64,000 nucleotides of DNA from Pandoraea communis (GCF_902459745.1 NZ_CABPSJ010000001.1:682001-746000); one strand, 5' to 3'; counted from the first letter of the stretch, positions 54,087-63,532 are shown. A program made the numbers and translations. Notes: generated from the letters alone by a model not told the origin.

Positions 54087-54989
54087 ATGATCAAGATGCG
54101 ATTGACCGGGGTAATGCTGGGCGTAGCGATGTGTGTGGCGGCAGGCGCGGCACAGGCTCAGCCCGCATCGGAGACGCTGCAAAAGATCGAGAGCAGCGGC
54201 GTGATCTCCATCGGGCATCGCGAGTCGTCGATTCCGTTCTCGTACTACGACAACAACCACAACGTCATCGGCTACTCGCAGGATCTGTGCAACAAGATCG
54301 TCGACGTGGTGAAGACCCGTCTGAAGAAGCCCGATCTGCAAGTGCGCTTCATCCCCGTCACTTCGCAGAACCGTATTGCGCTCGTGCAGAACGGCACGGT
54401 CGATATCGAGTGCGGCGTGACGACGAACCTGAAAGCGCGTCAGGCGCAGGTCAACTTCTCGAATACGTTCTTCGTCGCGGGCACGCGGCTGCTGGTGAAC
54501 AAGAATTCGGGCATCAAGGACTTTCCTGATCTCGCGGGCAAGCCTGTCGTAACCAATGCGGGCACGACGTCGGAGCGCATCCTCAACAAGATGAACAACG
54601 ACAAGAAGATGAACATGAGCGTGATTTCGGGCAAGGACTACGGCGAATCGTTCACCATGCTCCAGGGCGGCCGTGTTCAGGCGTTCATGATGGACGATGT
54701 GCTGCTCGCGGGCTCGCGCACGATGGGCCGCAATCCGGACGACTGGGTCGTGACGGGAACGCCGCAGTCGTTCGAGGCTTACGGCTTCATGATGAAGCAC
54801 GGCGATTCGGAGTTCAAAAAGCTCGTCGACGACACGCTGGCGGGCGTAATGAAGAGTGGCGAGATCAACACGATGTACAAGAAGTGGTTCGAATCGCCGG
54901 TGCCGCCGAAGAACACCAGCTTCAACTTCCCGATGAGCGAACAGCTCAAGCAGCTCTACGCGAACCCGAACGACAAAGCGTTCGAATAA
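54087..54989 (+). CDS. gltI: Glutamate/aspartate ABC transporter substrate-binding protein
   Basis: A 300-residue periplasmic binding protein. Residues 1-24 are a signal peptide ending AQA. GVISIGHRESSIPFSYYD opens the mature domain; the ligand Arg is in VDIECGVTTNLKARQ. AGGAG precedes the ATG by seven bases. In most genomes gltJKL permease and ATPase genes follow, but here a terminator and an unrelated effector gene do, so this is an orphan copy. Confidence 0.9.
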   Translation: MIKMRLTGVMLGVAMCVAAGAAQAQPASETLQKIESSGVISIGHRESSIPFSYYDNNHNVIGYSQDLCNKIVDVVKTRLKKPDLQVRFIPVTSQNRIALVQNGTVDIECGVTTNLKARQAQVNFSNTFFVAGTRLLVNKNSGIKDFPDLAGKPVVTNAGTTSERILNKMNNDKKMNMSVISGKDYGESFTMLQGGRVQAFMMDDVLLAGSRTMGRNPDDWVVTGTPQSFEAYGFMMKHGDSEFKKLVDDTLAGVMKSGEINTMYKKWFESPVPPKNTSFNFPMSEQLKQLYANPNDKAFE

Positions 54990-55070
54990 GTCTTGCCGAT
55001 CGTGTGCAAGGGCGCGCGTTCTCGCTGACTGCAAATCCGTAATTCTCGCGTCAGGGGCAACATCGGCCAC

Positions 55071-55110
55071 AGGCAAAGACCGCCATCATTGGGGGGTCTT
55101 TGCCTTTTGC
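55071..55110 (+). terminator. Terminator of gltI
   Basis: AGGCAAAGACC (55071-55081) pairs with GGTCTTTGCCT (55095-55105), followed by T. It shows that the next gene is a separate unit. Confidence 0.85.
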
Positions 55111-55129
55111 CATTTCTGGAGCCCCGCTC

Positions 55130-56179
55130 ATGATGTCACTGCCCGGCAGCCAACAGCGCACCGCCAATGCCACCACGTCGCCCTTGGTCACGTTGAGCCA
55201 TCCCGAAGGTCACGCGCTACCGGGGAAGTGCTTCAGTGCCGCGCTGCATTTCGCCGGGAATGTCCCGTTCCCCGAACCCGACGTACTGAAGCTGCCCGAT
55301 ACTCCCACGCATTACTACAACTTCGCCGTTGCCTTTCTGAAGGCCAACCGGCAAAGCATGGACATGTATTGGGCCGACCGGGATGCCATTCCGGCGCTCA
55401 TCCGCTCGGAGATGTCGCTTTATCCTGGCTTGCGGATCTCCCATCACCCGACACCCGCAGCGTTCGCGGCATACGTCAGCGAACAATGCCGAACGCAAGC
55501 CTCGCACCGCGAGCAGTGTCTTATCGAACTCAGCCCGAAGGAAGGACATTGCGTGGGTGCTGACCTGAGCATCGATGCGGGCGAACCCACCATCATCGTC
55601 ATCGAATCGAGCACGCTGAACGCGACAGGCTCGGCCATGCTGCTCCTTCGGCTGGCCAACACGCTGAAGGACACCGTCACATGCATCGCCCGGAACGGGC
55701 TCGGCAGGCATTTGATGCTCTGCGAGACAGGCGCCCAGCAAAGCCGCATCGATTGCGCGATGTTCAGCCTGTGCGCATGCAAATCCATGTTCAGAAGCGC
55801 GGCGGCCTTCACGTCGTTGCATGCCCGCTTGCGGGCGGGTGAGTTCAGCGAGATGCTGGATAAAGGCTATGCGGCAAGCAGCGAGGCCGACCTGTTGCTG
55901 CCCTCGGCGCTCATGCAACACACGCAGTCATCAACACGACTCGCAGACTACGCACGGCGCCGCATCCGGCACGATCCCGCGCAGGCGCTAACGGTCGGCA
56001 AATTGATAAGACGTCAGAAAGGTCTCGTCTTCGCTCGCGACGAGCGGACTTACAGCGTATCGATCGAAATGGCGAGAATCAAGATGGCGGGGCGCGCGCT
56101 CCCGCCCCCGGCGCAAGACATGACGTTGCTCGCGCCGCCGCGTCGCGACGACTTCATGTCGTCCACGGAATCTCAATAG
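55130..56179 (+). CDS. YopJ/HopZ-family Ser/Thr acetyltransferase effector
   Basis: A 349-residue protein of the YopJ family (C55). The catalytic triad is present: His140 in KEGHCVGADL, Glu159 in IIVIESS and Cys209 in SRIDCAMFSL. The His-Glu spacing is 19, as in YopJ (His109, Glu128). The later LLLPSALMQHTQSSTRLADY parallels YopJ's LPVTFYKHTQGKKRLNEY. YopJ proteins are type III effectors that acetylate host kinases using inositol phosphate as cofactor. The N-terminus is rich in Ser, Thr and Gln and has no Sec signal, as in secreted effectors. GGAG lies eight bases before the ATG at 55130. No secretion genes are in the window. Confidence 0.9.
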   Translation: MMSLPGSQQRTANATTSPLVTLSHPEGHALPGKCFSAALHFAGNVPFPEPDVLKLPDTPTHYYNFAVAFLKANRQSMDMYWADRDAIPALIRSEMSLYPGLRISHHPTPAAFAAYVSEQCRTQASHREQCLIELSPKEGHCVGADLSIDAGEPTIIVIESSTLNATGSAMLLLRLANTLKDTVTCIARNGLGRHLMLCETGAQQSRIDCAMFSLCACKSMFRSAAAFTSLHARLRAGEFSEMLDKGYAASSEADLLLPSALMQHTQSSTRLADYARRRIRHDPAQALTVGKLIRRQKGLVFARDERTYSVSIEMARIKMAGRALPPPAQDMTLLAPPRRDDFMSSTESQ

Positions 56180-56235
56180 TCATCGTGCACACCTTTGGGA
56201 ACTGCGGGTATGTGACGCGAACGGCCTCACACCTG

Positions 56236-57492
56236 CTAAGCGCACTCGTCTGCTGCTCGCAACCCCGCCGCTTCGACGGCCTCGATTCTTGCGGCCTGTA
56301 CAGCGTCGCGGATCTTCGCGGGATTGTCGGCGTACCGGCTTGCGACAGCCCCTGCATCGATACCGCGCGCCGCAGCGAGCGCGGCCATCAACCGGTCTCG
56401 CTGCGGATAGGGTGCGCTCGCGAAATCACCTCCGCGTCCGCGGGCATCGGCCTCGCAGGCTTGAAGCACTTCGACAAACCGGTCGGGTTTGCGCAAGGCG
56501 TCGCACCGCTCCAGCAAACGCACCAGCGCCGCTGCGCCGAACTTCTGGCTTCCGTGGATATTGCCGTGTTCGCGCGCAACGACCTGCGCCAATTCGCGGC
56601 ATTCGACCGGCACACGCAAACGCGTGCACAGCGGGCCGAGCAACCCGGCACTACGGCCCTCATGTCCGATATGACGCGGCAACACGTCTTCCGGCGTCGT
56701 GCCTTTGCCGAGATCGTGCGTGAGCGCGGCAAATCGCACCGGCAACGCATAACCCTGCGTCGCAGCGTAGTCGATCACCATCATCACATGCACGCCGGTA
56801 TCGACTTCGGGATGAAAGTCGGCGCGCTGCGGCACACCCCACAACTGGGCCAGTTCGGGAAGGATGCGCTCGAGCGCACCCGCCGCACGCAACACGTCGA
56901 ACATGCGCGATGGCCGATGCTCCATCAGCCCGCGCGAAATCTCCTGCCAGACCCGCTCGGCGACCAGCGCGTCGACTTCGCCGTTGGCTGTCATTTCGCG
57001 CATCAGTACGAGCGTCTCGTCGGCCACGGAGAAATCGGTGAAGCGTGCCGCAAACCGCGCGCAACGCAGAATTCGCACCGGATCTTCCGCGAAGGCTTCG
57101 CCGACATGGCGAAACAGCCTCGCGTCGAGATCGCGTTTGCCGCCGTAGGGATCGATCAGCTCGTCCGACAGACTGTCGTCGGGCATGACTTCGCGCGCCA
57201 TCGCGTTGATGGTGAAGTCGCGCCGGGCGAGGTCTTCCTCCAGCGTGACTTCCGGAGCGAAGTAGAACGAAAAGCCGTGATAGCCGCGCGCCGTCTTGCG
57301 CTCGGTTCGGGCGAGCGCATATTCGGCACGGGTTTCGGGATGGAGAAACACCGGAAAATCGCGGCCTACCGGTTTGAAGCCCTGTCGCACCATGTCTTCG
57401 GGTGTCGCGCCGACCACCACGTAGTCGCGATCCTTGACGGGCAGCCCCAGCATGGCGTCGCGAATTGCGCCGCCGACAGCGTAAATCTTCAT
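56236..57492 (-). CDS. cca: tRNA nucleotidyltransferase (CCA-adding enzyme)
   Basis: A 418-residue class II nucleotidyltransferase. YAVGGAIRDAMLGLPVKDRD is the catalytic start, followed by RRDFTINAMA and RFAARF; the C-terminal HD domain has ALTHDLGKG and DFHPEVDTGVH. It repairs or adds the 3' CCA of tRNAs. Its ATG overlaps the stop of the upstream gst (ATGA, 57489-57492), so they are coupled. Confidence 0.94.
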   Translation of the reverse strand: MKIYAVGGAIRDAMLGLPVKDRDYVVVGATPEDMVRQGFKPVGRDFPVFLHPETRAEYALARTERKTARGYHGFSFYFAPEVTLEEDLARRDFTINAMAREVMPDDSLSDELIDPYGGKRDLDARLFRHVGEAFAEDPVRILRCARFAARFTDFSVADETLVLMREMTANGEVDALVAERVWQEISRGLMEHRPSRMFDVLRAAGALERILPELAQLWGVPQRADFHPEVDTGVHVMMVIDYAATQGYALPVRFAALTHDLGKGTTPEDVLPRHIGHEGRSAGLLGPLCTRLRVPVECRELAQVVAREHGNIHGSQKFGAAALVRLLERCDALRKPDRFVEVLQACEADARGRGGDFASAPYPQRDRLMAALAAARGIDAGAVASRYADNPAKIRDAVQAARIEAVEAAGLRAADECA

Positions 57493-58133
57493 GGGCGAAC
57501 TTCGTAATAGGCGATGCGCACCGTCTCGCCACGCCCTCCTGCCACCCACGCCTGCACGGCAGCCACTTCTCGAATGCGATCGGCATACGCCTGCGCGTGC
57601 GCCGACAACGACGGCTCGAAGGTCGCGAAGCGCATCACCACCGGCGCATAGAACGCATCGGCAATGGTGAAGTCACCGAACAGGAACGGGCCTTCGTAAC
57701 GCGCGAGGCAATCCTCCCAGATCGCTTCGACACGACGGATATCGCTCAGCACCTCGGGCGTTGAGCCCGCGCCCGGCCAATGCGCACCGACGTTCATCCA
57801 CATGTTCGTGCGCAACGCGGTGAAGCCGCTGTGCATCTCCGCACAGATGCTGCGCGCATGGGCGCGTGCCTCGCGCGACTTCGGCCACAGAGGCAGATGC
57901 GGATAGCTTTCGGCCAGGTATTCGCAGATGGCCAGCGAGTCCCAGACGGTAATGCCGTTGTCAATCAGACACGGCACTTTGCCTGTGGGGGAATAGCGCA
58001 AGATCTGCTCGCGCGAGTCGGGCTGCGCGAGCCAGACGTTCCGCTCGTCGAACGCAATGCCGAAATGCTTGAGCAAGACCCAGGGACGCATCGACCACGA
58101 CGAGTATTTTTTGTTGGCAATGATCAGTTGCAT
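57489..58133 (-). CDS. Glutathione S-transferase-like protein
   Basis: A 214-residue GST. The N-terminal domain begins LIIANKKYSSWSMRPWVLLKHFG, with YSPTGKVPCLID and the GSH motif WDSLAICEYLAE (DSLAI). The C-terminal domain ends in a TIADAFYAPVV capping box. The YSSWSMRPW start is a distinct GST group. It is coupled to cca. Confidence 0.88.
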   Translation of the reverse strand: MQLIIANKKYSSWSMRPWVLLKHFGIAFDERNVWLAQPDSREQILRYSPTGKVPCLIDNGITVWDSLAICEYLAESYPHLPLWPKSREARAHARSICAEMHSGFTALRTNMWMNVGAHWPGAGSTPEVLSDIRRVEAIWEDCLARYEGPFLFGDFTIADAFYAPVVMRFATFEPSLSAHAQAYADRIREVAAVQAWVAGGRGETVRIAYYEVRP

Positions 58134-58196
58134 GAGGACTTTCCTTGCGCGACGTCACGTCGAGGTGCCGCGCGTTTGATGGGGAAGCGTGCGGCG

Positions 58197-59147
58197 TTAG
58201 CGCCCCGCGTACCGCCGGTAGTCCGACAGACGCCGCTCCCAGTTGTCGCCATCGAGATAATCGACGGCAATTTCGAGCCCGTTCGGCGTGAGTCCGAGTT
58301 CGGGCGCCAGCGGACCGCTCATGACGTTGTCGACTTTCATGGAATCGAGATTGTCGCGCGTGATGATCGGCTCGCCCGGCAGCTTCTCGAAGATCGCCGC
58401 CTGCAAACGCGCCGTGCTGTCCGGCAGCGGCAGAATCGGCCGCTCGCAACCGCAGGCCGCACCGGCAAAGCGCACGAGGGCTTCTAGCGTGTAGACGTCG
58501 GGGCCGCCCAATTCGTAAGTCTTGCCGACGGTTGCGTCGTTATCGAGCGCGCCCGCGAAAGCTTGCGCGACGTCCGCCACGTAAATCGGCTGGAAGCGTG
58601 CCTTGGCACTCGCCAGCGGCACCACCGGCAGACGCCGTTGCAGCTTGGCAAACGTATTCAGGAAGTGGTCGCCCGGACCGAAGACCACGGACGGCCGGAA
58701 GATCGTGACGGGGATGCCCGTCTCGCGAATCGCCACCTCGCCGTCGCCCTTGGAGCGCTGATACATGCTCGGGCCATTGGCGTCGGCACCGAGTGCGCTC
58801 ATATGGATGAGCCGATCGATTCCCCGGTCGCGGCATGCCTGCGCGATCTTGCGCGGCAACTCCACGTGAGCGCGCGCAAACGCACGGCCGTAGGGCGTGC
58901 CCCGGTCGCTGTGCAGCACACCGACGAGATTGATCACGGCATCGCTCCCCGCGATCACGCGCGCCAGCGCGCGCGGGTCATGCACATCGCACTCTACGAG
59001 TTCCACCCCCGGCAACACACCGAGCGCCTTGGCGGCCTCGATACGCCGCGTCGGCAGACACACAGCGTGCCCCATTGTCACCAGCCGGGCAACCAGATGG
59101 CTGCCGATGAAACCGGTGCCACCGACGACACAAACGTTATAGCGCAT
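58197..59147 (-). CDS. NDUFA9-like NAD(P)-binding protein
   Basis: A 316-residue atypical SDR. VVGGTGFIGSHLVARLVTMGH is the nucleotide site, and MYQRSKGDGEVAIRETG and FRPSVVFGPGDHFLNTF are typical of the complex I NDUFA9 group. In eukaryotes NDUFA9 is an accessory subunit; the bacterial proteins are probably related quinone-linked reductases or epimerases. The ATG at 59147 has a fair ribosome site. It is in a run of same-strand genes up to the transglycosylase. Confidence 0.85.
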   Translation of the reverse strand: MRYNVCVVGGTGFIGSHLVARLVTMGHAVCLPTRRIEAAKALGVLPGVELVECDVHDPRALARVIAGSDAVINLVGVLHSDRGTPYGRAFARAHVELPRKIAQACRDRGIDRLIHMSALGADANGPSMYQRSKGDGEVAIRETGIPVTIFRPSVVFGPGDHFLNTFAKLQRRLPVVPLASAKARFQPIYVADVAQAFAGALDNDATVGKTYELGGPDVYTLEALVRFAGAACGCERPILPLPDSTARLQAAIFEKLPGEPIITRDNLDSMKVDNVMSGPLAPELGLTPNGLEIAVDYLDGDNWERRLSDYRRYAGR

Positions 59148-59186
59148 GCGTCACCTCCGCGTCATGACGATGGGACTGCGGCCCCG

Positions 59187-61193
59187 TCACTGGGGCAAGA
59201 TGATGCCGAGCCGTTCCTTGAGCGATTGCGGACGGCCCGTGATCACGACCGAGTAATACGTCGTATTCGACAACACATTCTCGACGTACGCGCGTGTCTC
59301 GTTGAACGGGATCGTTTCGGCAAAGATCGCGCCCTCGACCGGACGGTCCAGCGTGGAGCGCCACGTGCGCGGACGTCCAGGGCCAGCGTTGTAACCGGCC
59401 GACGCCAGCACGGCCGAGCCGTCGAACTTATTGTAGATATCCGACAGATAGCTGGTGCCCAGCCGGATATTGGTATCGATGTCGTGCATCATGCCCGGCT
59501 GATAATCCATGCCGATCTGCCTGGCCACCATCTTCGCGGTGGCCGGCATGATCTGCATCAGCCCGCCGGCACCGGCCGACGACCGCGCATTGATGATGAA
59601 CCGCGACTCCTGACGGATCAGGCCGTAGGCCCACGCTTCGTCCAGATCGACAGCGGCGGCGAGCGGCTCCACCTTGCTGCGGAACGGCATCAGATAGCGC
59701 AGCGTGAAATCATGCTCGACCTTCGTGCGATCTGCCGTATTGACGGCGCGATCGAACAGCTCGATGCCATTGGCGTACTGCGCGGCGGCGATCAACTGAC
59801 GGTCCGTCATGTTGCGCAGTTCCCAGTTCCACTCGCGATTGCCTTCGAAACGCAGGCCCAGATCGTAGAACTTGGCGGCCCGCTTGAAACCCGGGTTCGC
59901 GCGGTTTGCGTCGATCTCCGCCTTGGTGACGGCGGTGCGCTGGGGCAGCGATGTCTTGTTGCCCAACTCCTCGTTCGCCAGTTGGCCGTAGAAGTTCGTC
60001 TGCATGGCGATCTTCTGGAATTGCGCGCGGGCGGCGTCGCCTTGCCCGGCTTCACGCAGGGCGCGGCCGTACCAATATGTCCAGACACCGTCCTCGCGCA
60101 GGGCGGCGGGCATCGCTTCGATGCCCGTGCGCACGAGATTCCAGTCACCCGCGCGCAGTGCCGCGCGAATCTTCCATTCCTGTGCCGTATTCGAGAGTTT
60201 GGCGCTGCCGGCCTGGCGATACCAGCTAATCGCCATCGGGTTCTGCGACAACGCACCGCGCATACCGATGACGCCCCAGCCGATGGCGCGCTCTTCCTGC
60301 GACAAACTACCCGCCACGCTCGAGAAGCTGCTCGCGGCAAGCATGGCGTCGCTGCGGGCCATGCGCACGGTGGCGAGCAGCGCCAATTGGCGCGACGCCT
60401 CCGAGCCGTCGACGCCACGCGCGAGGATCTGTGCCGGACGCGTTGCCGCCATATCGAGCAGGCTGTCGTCCGGCCGCACGGCGCCGAGCGCATCGGCAAT
60501 CTGCTTGCCCAGCGACGTGTAGTTTTCCTCGTAGGCCAGGCGAATCTGGTGCCAGACTTCCTTGCGCGGCAACTGACCGCTTGCGGCCAGCGTATTGATC
60601 ATGTCGACGCAGCCCTCACCGTAGTACTTCGGCGTGGTCAGCAGATCGGTAGCGGCCTGCGTGACGTTCTCGCCACGTGCGGCACGCGACATCATCGAGT
60701 AGCACTTGACCTGGGTGTCGTCGTCGAGCGCGAACTTCGGATACTCGGCGTCGAACGTCTGCCAGTCGTGGCGTTTGCCCAGCACCAGCAGCCAGTCGTT
60801 GCGCATCCGGTCGGCAATCGCCTGACCGTCATACGTGCGCAAGAAGGCGCGGATATCGTCGTCGGGCGCATCGATGAGCGCCTTACCCGAACGATCGAAC
60901 ATGCGCGGCTTGATCTGGAAGTACTGGACGTACGACGGCACGTCGTAGTCGGTGAGCATCGCGGCGAGCGCGGTGGCGCGCGGTGCGTCGTTCGCGCGGG
61001 CGGCTTCGCGCAACTGCACGAAGATGTCGTCGGGCGAGCGCTGCGAGAGCAGGTCGGCAGATGTCGCCGAGCGGCTTGCCGCAGATTGCGCCTTGGGGCG
61101 GCCGGTCGCCTGGGTCGTGCTGCAGGCGACAAGCGCGGCAGCGGTCAGGGCCAGCGCAGTGGCGCGATATACTCGGGTCAAACGTTCTGACAT
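59187..61193 (-). CDS. Soluble-type lytic murein transglycosylase, lipoprotein-like
   Basis: A 668-residue Slt-type enzyme. The N-terminus carries a signal with lipobox LVAC near residue 24, so the protein may be anchored in the outer membrane, unlike Slt70. A long alpha-superhelical region (about 60-470) precedes the SLT domain: QESRF holds the catalytic Glu, followed by AGGLMQIMPATAKM and ASAGYNAGPGRPRTW. It cleaves peptidoglycan glycan strands. It is divergent from the folate gene at 61278. Confidence 0.92.
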   Translation of the reverse strand: MSERLTRVYRATALALTAAALVACSTTQATGRPKAQSAASRSATSADLLSQRSPDDIFVQLREAARANDAPRATALAAMLTDYDVPSYVQYFQIKPRMFDRSGKALIDAPDDDIRAFLRTYDGQAIADRMRNDWLLVLGKRHDWQTFDAEYPKFALDDDTQVKCYSMMSRAARGENVTQAATDLLTTPKYYGEGCVDMINTLAASGQLPRKEVWHQIRLAYEENYTSLGKQIADALGAVRPDDSLLDMAATRPAQILARGVDGSEASRQLALLATVRMARSDAMLAASSFSSVAGSLSQEERAIGWGVIGMRGALSQNPMAISWYRQAGSAKLSNTAQEWKIRAALRAGDWNLVRTGIEAMPAALREDGVWTYWYGRALREAGQGDAARAQFQKIAMQTNFYGQLANEELGNKTSLPQRTAVTKAEIDANRANPGFKRAAKFYDLGLRFEGNREWNWELRNMTDRQLIAAAQYANGIELFDRAVNTADRTKVEHDFTLRYLMPFRSKVEPLAAAVDLDEAWAYGLIRQESRFIINARSSAGAGGLMQIMPATAKMVARQIGMDYQPGMMHDIDTNIRLGTSYLSDIYNKFDGSAVLASAGYNAGPGRPRTWRSTLDRPVEGAIFAETIPFNETRAYVENVLSNTTYYSVVITGRPQSLKERLGIILPQ

Positions 61194-61277
61194 CTTCGGG
61201 GGAGCGTCGGTTAAAAGGTGAATTCAAGCATAGCACGGGACTCCGCCCTATCGGCGGCCCAAACCACCGGAAATGGG

Positions 61278-61868
61278 ATGGAATCGACCACCGGGAAGAC
61301 GCGTTTGCGCAAGGCATTACTGGACGTACGTGCGACGCTCGGCGCACGCGAAGCGCGCGACGCCGCACTCGCCGCGCGCCTGCGCGACGAACTGACGCGC
61401 CGTGCGCCGCGCTGCGTGGGTTTCTACTGGCCGATTCAAGGCGAATTCGACGCCCGCGAGGTGGTCTCGGCATGGCTCGCACAGGCATCGCCCGAGGCGC
61501 TGCGTCTGGCTGCGCTGCCGGTCGTGACCGCGCCGGCGACGCCGCTCGTCTTCCACCACTGGACGCCCGCGACGCCCATGAAGGACGGCCGCTACGGCAT
61601 TCCCGTCCCGGCCGACGCCGAAGTCCTGGTGCCCGACCTGCTGCTGGTGCCTTGCGTGGGCTTTACCCGCGATGGCCTGCGACTGGGCTATGGCGGCGGC
61701 TTCTACGACCGCACCCTGCATTCGATGACCCCTGCCCCGCAAACGCTTGGCATCGCCTACGACGCGCTCGAGATCGAACATCTCGGCGCCGAAGCCCATG
61801 ATCTGGCGCTCGACGCCATCGTGACGGAATCCGCCACCTTTGCACGCCTTCTCGGCCCCCATTGCTAA
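61278..61868 (+). CDS. 5-formyltetrahydrofolate cyclo-ligase
   Basis: A 196-residue enzyme that converts 5-formyl-THF to 5,10-methenyl-THF using ATP. KTRLRKALLDVRATL opens it; VPCVGFTRDGLRLGYGGGFYDRTL is the nucleotide-binding signature. I take the ATG at 61278, which has a GGAAATGGG site; an earlier frame from 61218 has none. It sits just three bases before pxpB and is probably in the same operon. No 6S RNA fits the short gap upstream. Confidence 0.93.
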   Translation: MESTTGKTRLRKALLDVRATLGAREARDAALAARLRDELTRRAPRCVGFYWPIQGEFDAREVVSAWLAQASPEALRLAALPVVTAPATPLVFHHWTPATPMKDGRYGIPVPADAEVLVPDLLLVPCVGFTRDGLRLGYGGGFYDRTLHSMTPAPQTLGIAYDALEIEHLGAEAHDLALDAIVTESATFARLLGPHC

Positions 61869-61871
61869 CCC

Positions 61872-62525
61872 ATGACAACGCTCAAGATTCTGCCGCTCGG
61901 CGACAGTGCGCTTGTGTGCGAGGCCGGTGCCACGCCCACGCTTGCCACACAGCGCCGCGTCTGGCACGTGGCGTCTCTCGCGCACGAATGGCCCGACGTG
62001 CGCGAAGTCGTGCCGGGCATGAACAACCTCACGCTGCTGTTCGACCCGCTCGCCACCGATATCGAAGTGCTGAGCGAGCGGCTACGCGACGCCTGGCAGA
62101 CGCCGCCGGCCGCCGGTAACGTCGGACGCGACATCGAAATCCCCGTGCACTACGGCGGCCCGCATGGCCCCGATCTGGCCGAAGTGGCCAAACTTGCGCG
62201 TCTGCAGCCAAAAACGGTCGTACAGCGCCATGCCGCGCCGGAGTACATCGTCTACTTCCTCGGCTTCCAGCCGGGCTTCGCCTATCTTGGCGGCCTTGAC
62301 GAATCGATAGCCACGCCCCGGCGCGCAGAGCCGAGACTGGCGGTGCCTGCCGGATCGGTGGGCATCGGCGGCAGTCAGACCGGCATCTATCCCCTTACCT
62401 CGCCCGGCGGCTGGCAGATCATCGGCCACACCGCCAGCGTTCTGTTCGACCCCGCCGCGACCCCGGCCGCCTTGCTTGCCCCAGGCGACCGCGTGCGCTT
62501 CACTATCGCGAGTCTCGACCTGTGA
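61872..62525 (+). CDS. pxpB: 5-oxoprolinase subunit PxpB
   Basis: A 217-residue KipI-like protein: LPLGDSALVCE at the N-terminus, VPGMNNLTLLFDP, then FLGFQPGFAYLGGLD and the end SPGGWQIIGHT. With PxpA and PxpC it forms the ATP-dependent 5-oxoprolinase that opens pyroglutamate to glutamate. It starts three bases after the cyclo-ligase and overlaps pxpC by GTGA. Confidence 0.94.
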   Translation: MTTLKILPLGDSALVCEAGATPTLATQRRVWHVASLAHEWPDVREVVPGMNNLTLLFDPLATDIEVLSERLRDAWQTPPAAGNVGRDIEIPVHYGGPHGPDLAEVAKLARLQPKTVVQRHAAPEYIVYFLGFQPGFAYLGGLDESIATPRRAEPRLAVPAGSVGIGGSQTGIYPLTSPGGWQIIGHTASVLFDPAATPAALLAPGDRVRFTIASLDL

Positions 62526-63532
62526 TCGACATCCAGCGTGCCGGCCTGCTCACCACGGTTCAGGATCTGGGCCGTCCCCGACAACGTGAATTCGGCGTCG
62601 CCAGCGGCGGCGCCGTCGACCCGCTCGCCTGCGCCGTTGCCAACCGTCTCGTCGGCAACGACCCGAACACCGCCACCCTCGAAATCACGATGGGGGCGTG
62701 CGTGCTGCGCTTCAGCGCCGCCACCCTGGTCGCGCTGACCGGAGCCGACTGCCACGCCGACCTCGACGGCACGCCCGTGTGGTCGTGGTGGCGATTCCCG
62801 GTGGCGCGCGGTCAGACGCTGACACTGCGCCCGGCCCGCTTCGGCATGCGCACCTATCTGGCCGTGGCGGGCGGCATCAACGTGCCCGAGACACTTGGCT
62901 CGCGCAGCACCGATCTGGCGGCCGGCTTTGGCGGCTTCGAAGGCCGCGCCTTGCGCGACGGCGACCGCATCGCGCTCGGACACGCCAGCGCCGCCATACG
63001 CCACGTCGAGCCGTTGGGCGTGCGTCCGCCGCTGTGGCTGCCCGACCCGCTGGCGCAACATATCCGCGTGCTGCCCGGGCCGGAGTACGACGACTTTACC
63101 GCCGCCGCGCAGAAGCACTTCTGGGAAAACCCGTGGCAGGTCACACCGAACAGCAACCGCATGGGTTACCGCCTGTCGGGACCGGAGCCGCTCGCGCGCA
63201 AGAAGAATCGCAGTCACGATCTGCTCTCGCACGGCGTGCTGCCGGGCGTGATTCAGGTGCCGCCGTCGGGACAGCCGATCATTCTGCTGGCCGACGCCCA
63301 GACCACCGGCGGATACCCCAAGATCGGCACCGTCATCACCGCCGACCTGTGGCGGCTCGGACAGGCCCGGCTGGGCAGCACCCTTTATTTTTCGGAGTGC
63401 AGCGCCGCCGAGGCACGCGAAGCGCTGCGCGAACAGTTACGCTACCTTGCCCAGATCGAGCGCGCGCTTGCGTGGCACGACCGCGGCATTCTGACGACAC
63501 CACGGGTGCCGGCCATCACGCGCAAGCGCTAA
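62522..63532 (+). CDS. pxpC: 5-oxoprolinase subunit PxpC
   Basis: A 336-residue KipA-like/biotin-carboxyltransferase-fold protein. GLLTTVQDLGRPRQREFGVASGGAVDPLA opens it, and the GG-rich NRMGYRLSGPEPLARK and LADAQTTGGYPKIGTVITADLW are diagnostic. It partners PxpB. The GTG at 62522 overlaps the pxpB stop. Confidence 0.94.
   Translation: MIDIQRAGLLTTVQDLGRPRQREFGVASGGAVDPLACAVANRLVGNDPNTATLEITMGACVLRFSAATLVALTGADCHADLDGTPVWSWWRFPVARGQTLTLRPARFGMRTYLAVAGGINVPETLGSRSTDLAAGFGGFEGRALRDGDRIALGHASAAIRHVEPLGVRPPLWLPDPLAQHIRVLPGPEYDDFTAAAQKHFWENPWQVTPNSNRMGYRLSGPEPLARKKNRSHDLLSHGVLPGVIQVPPSGQPIILLADAQTTGGYPKIGTVITADLWRLGQARLGSTLYFSECSAAEAREALREQLRYLAQIERALAWHDRGILTTPRVPAITRKR

Noticed and set aside
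58563-61190. 875-codon frame opposite the NDUFA9-like and transglycosylase genes
   Set aside because: Despite its length it mirrors two clear genes and shows no family pattern; high GC at third positions removes stop codons.
61194-61277. Possible 6S RNA before the 5-formyl-THF cyclo-ligase gene
   Set aside because: The gap of 84 bases is too short for 6S RNA, which is about 180 bases.
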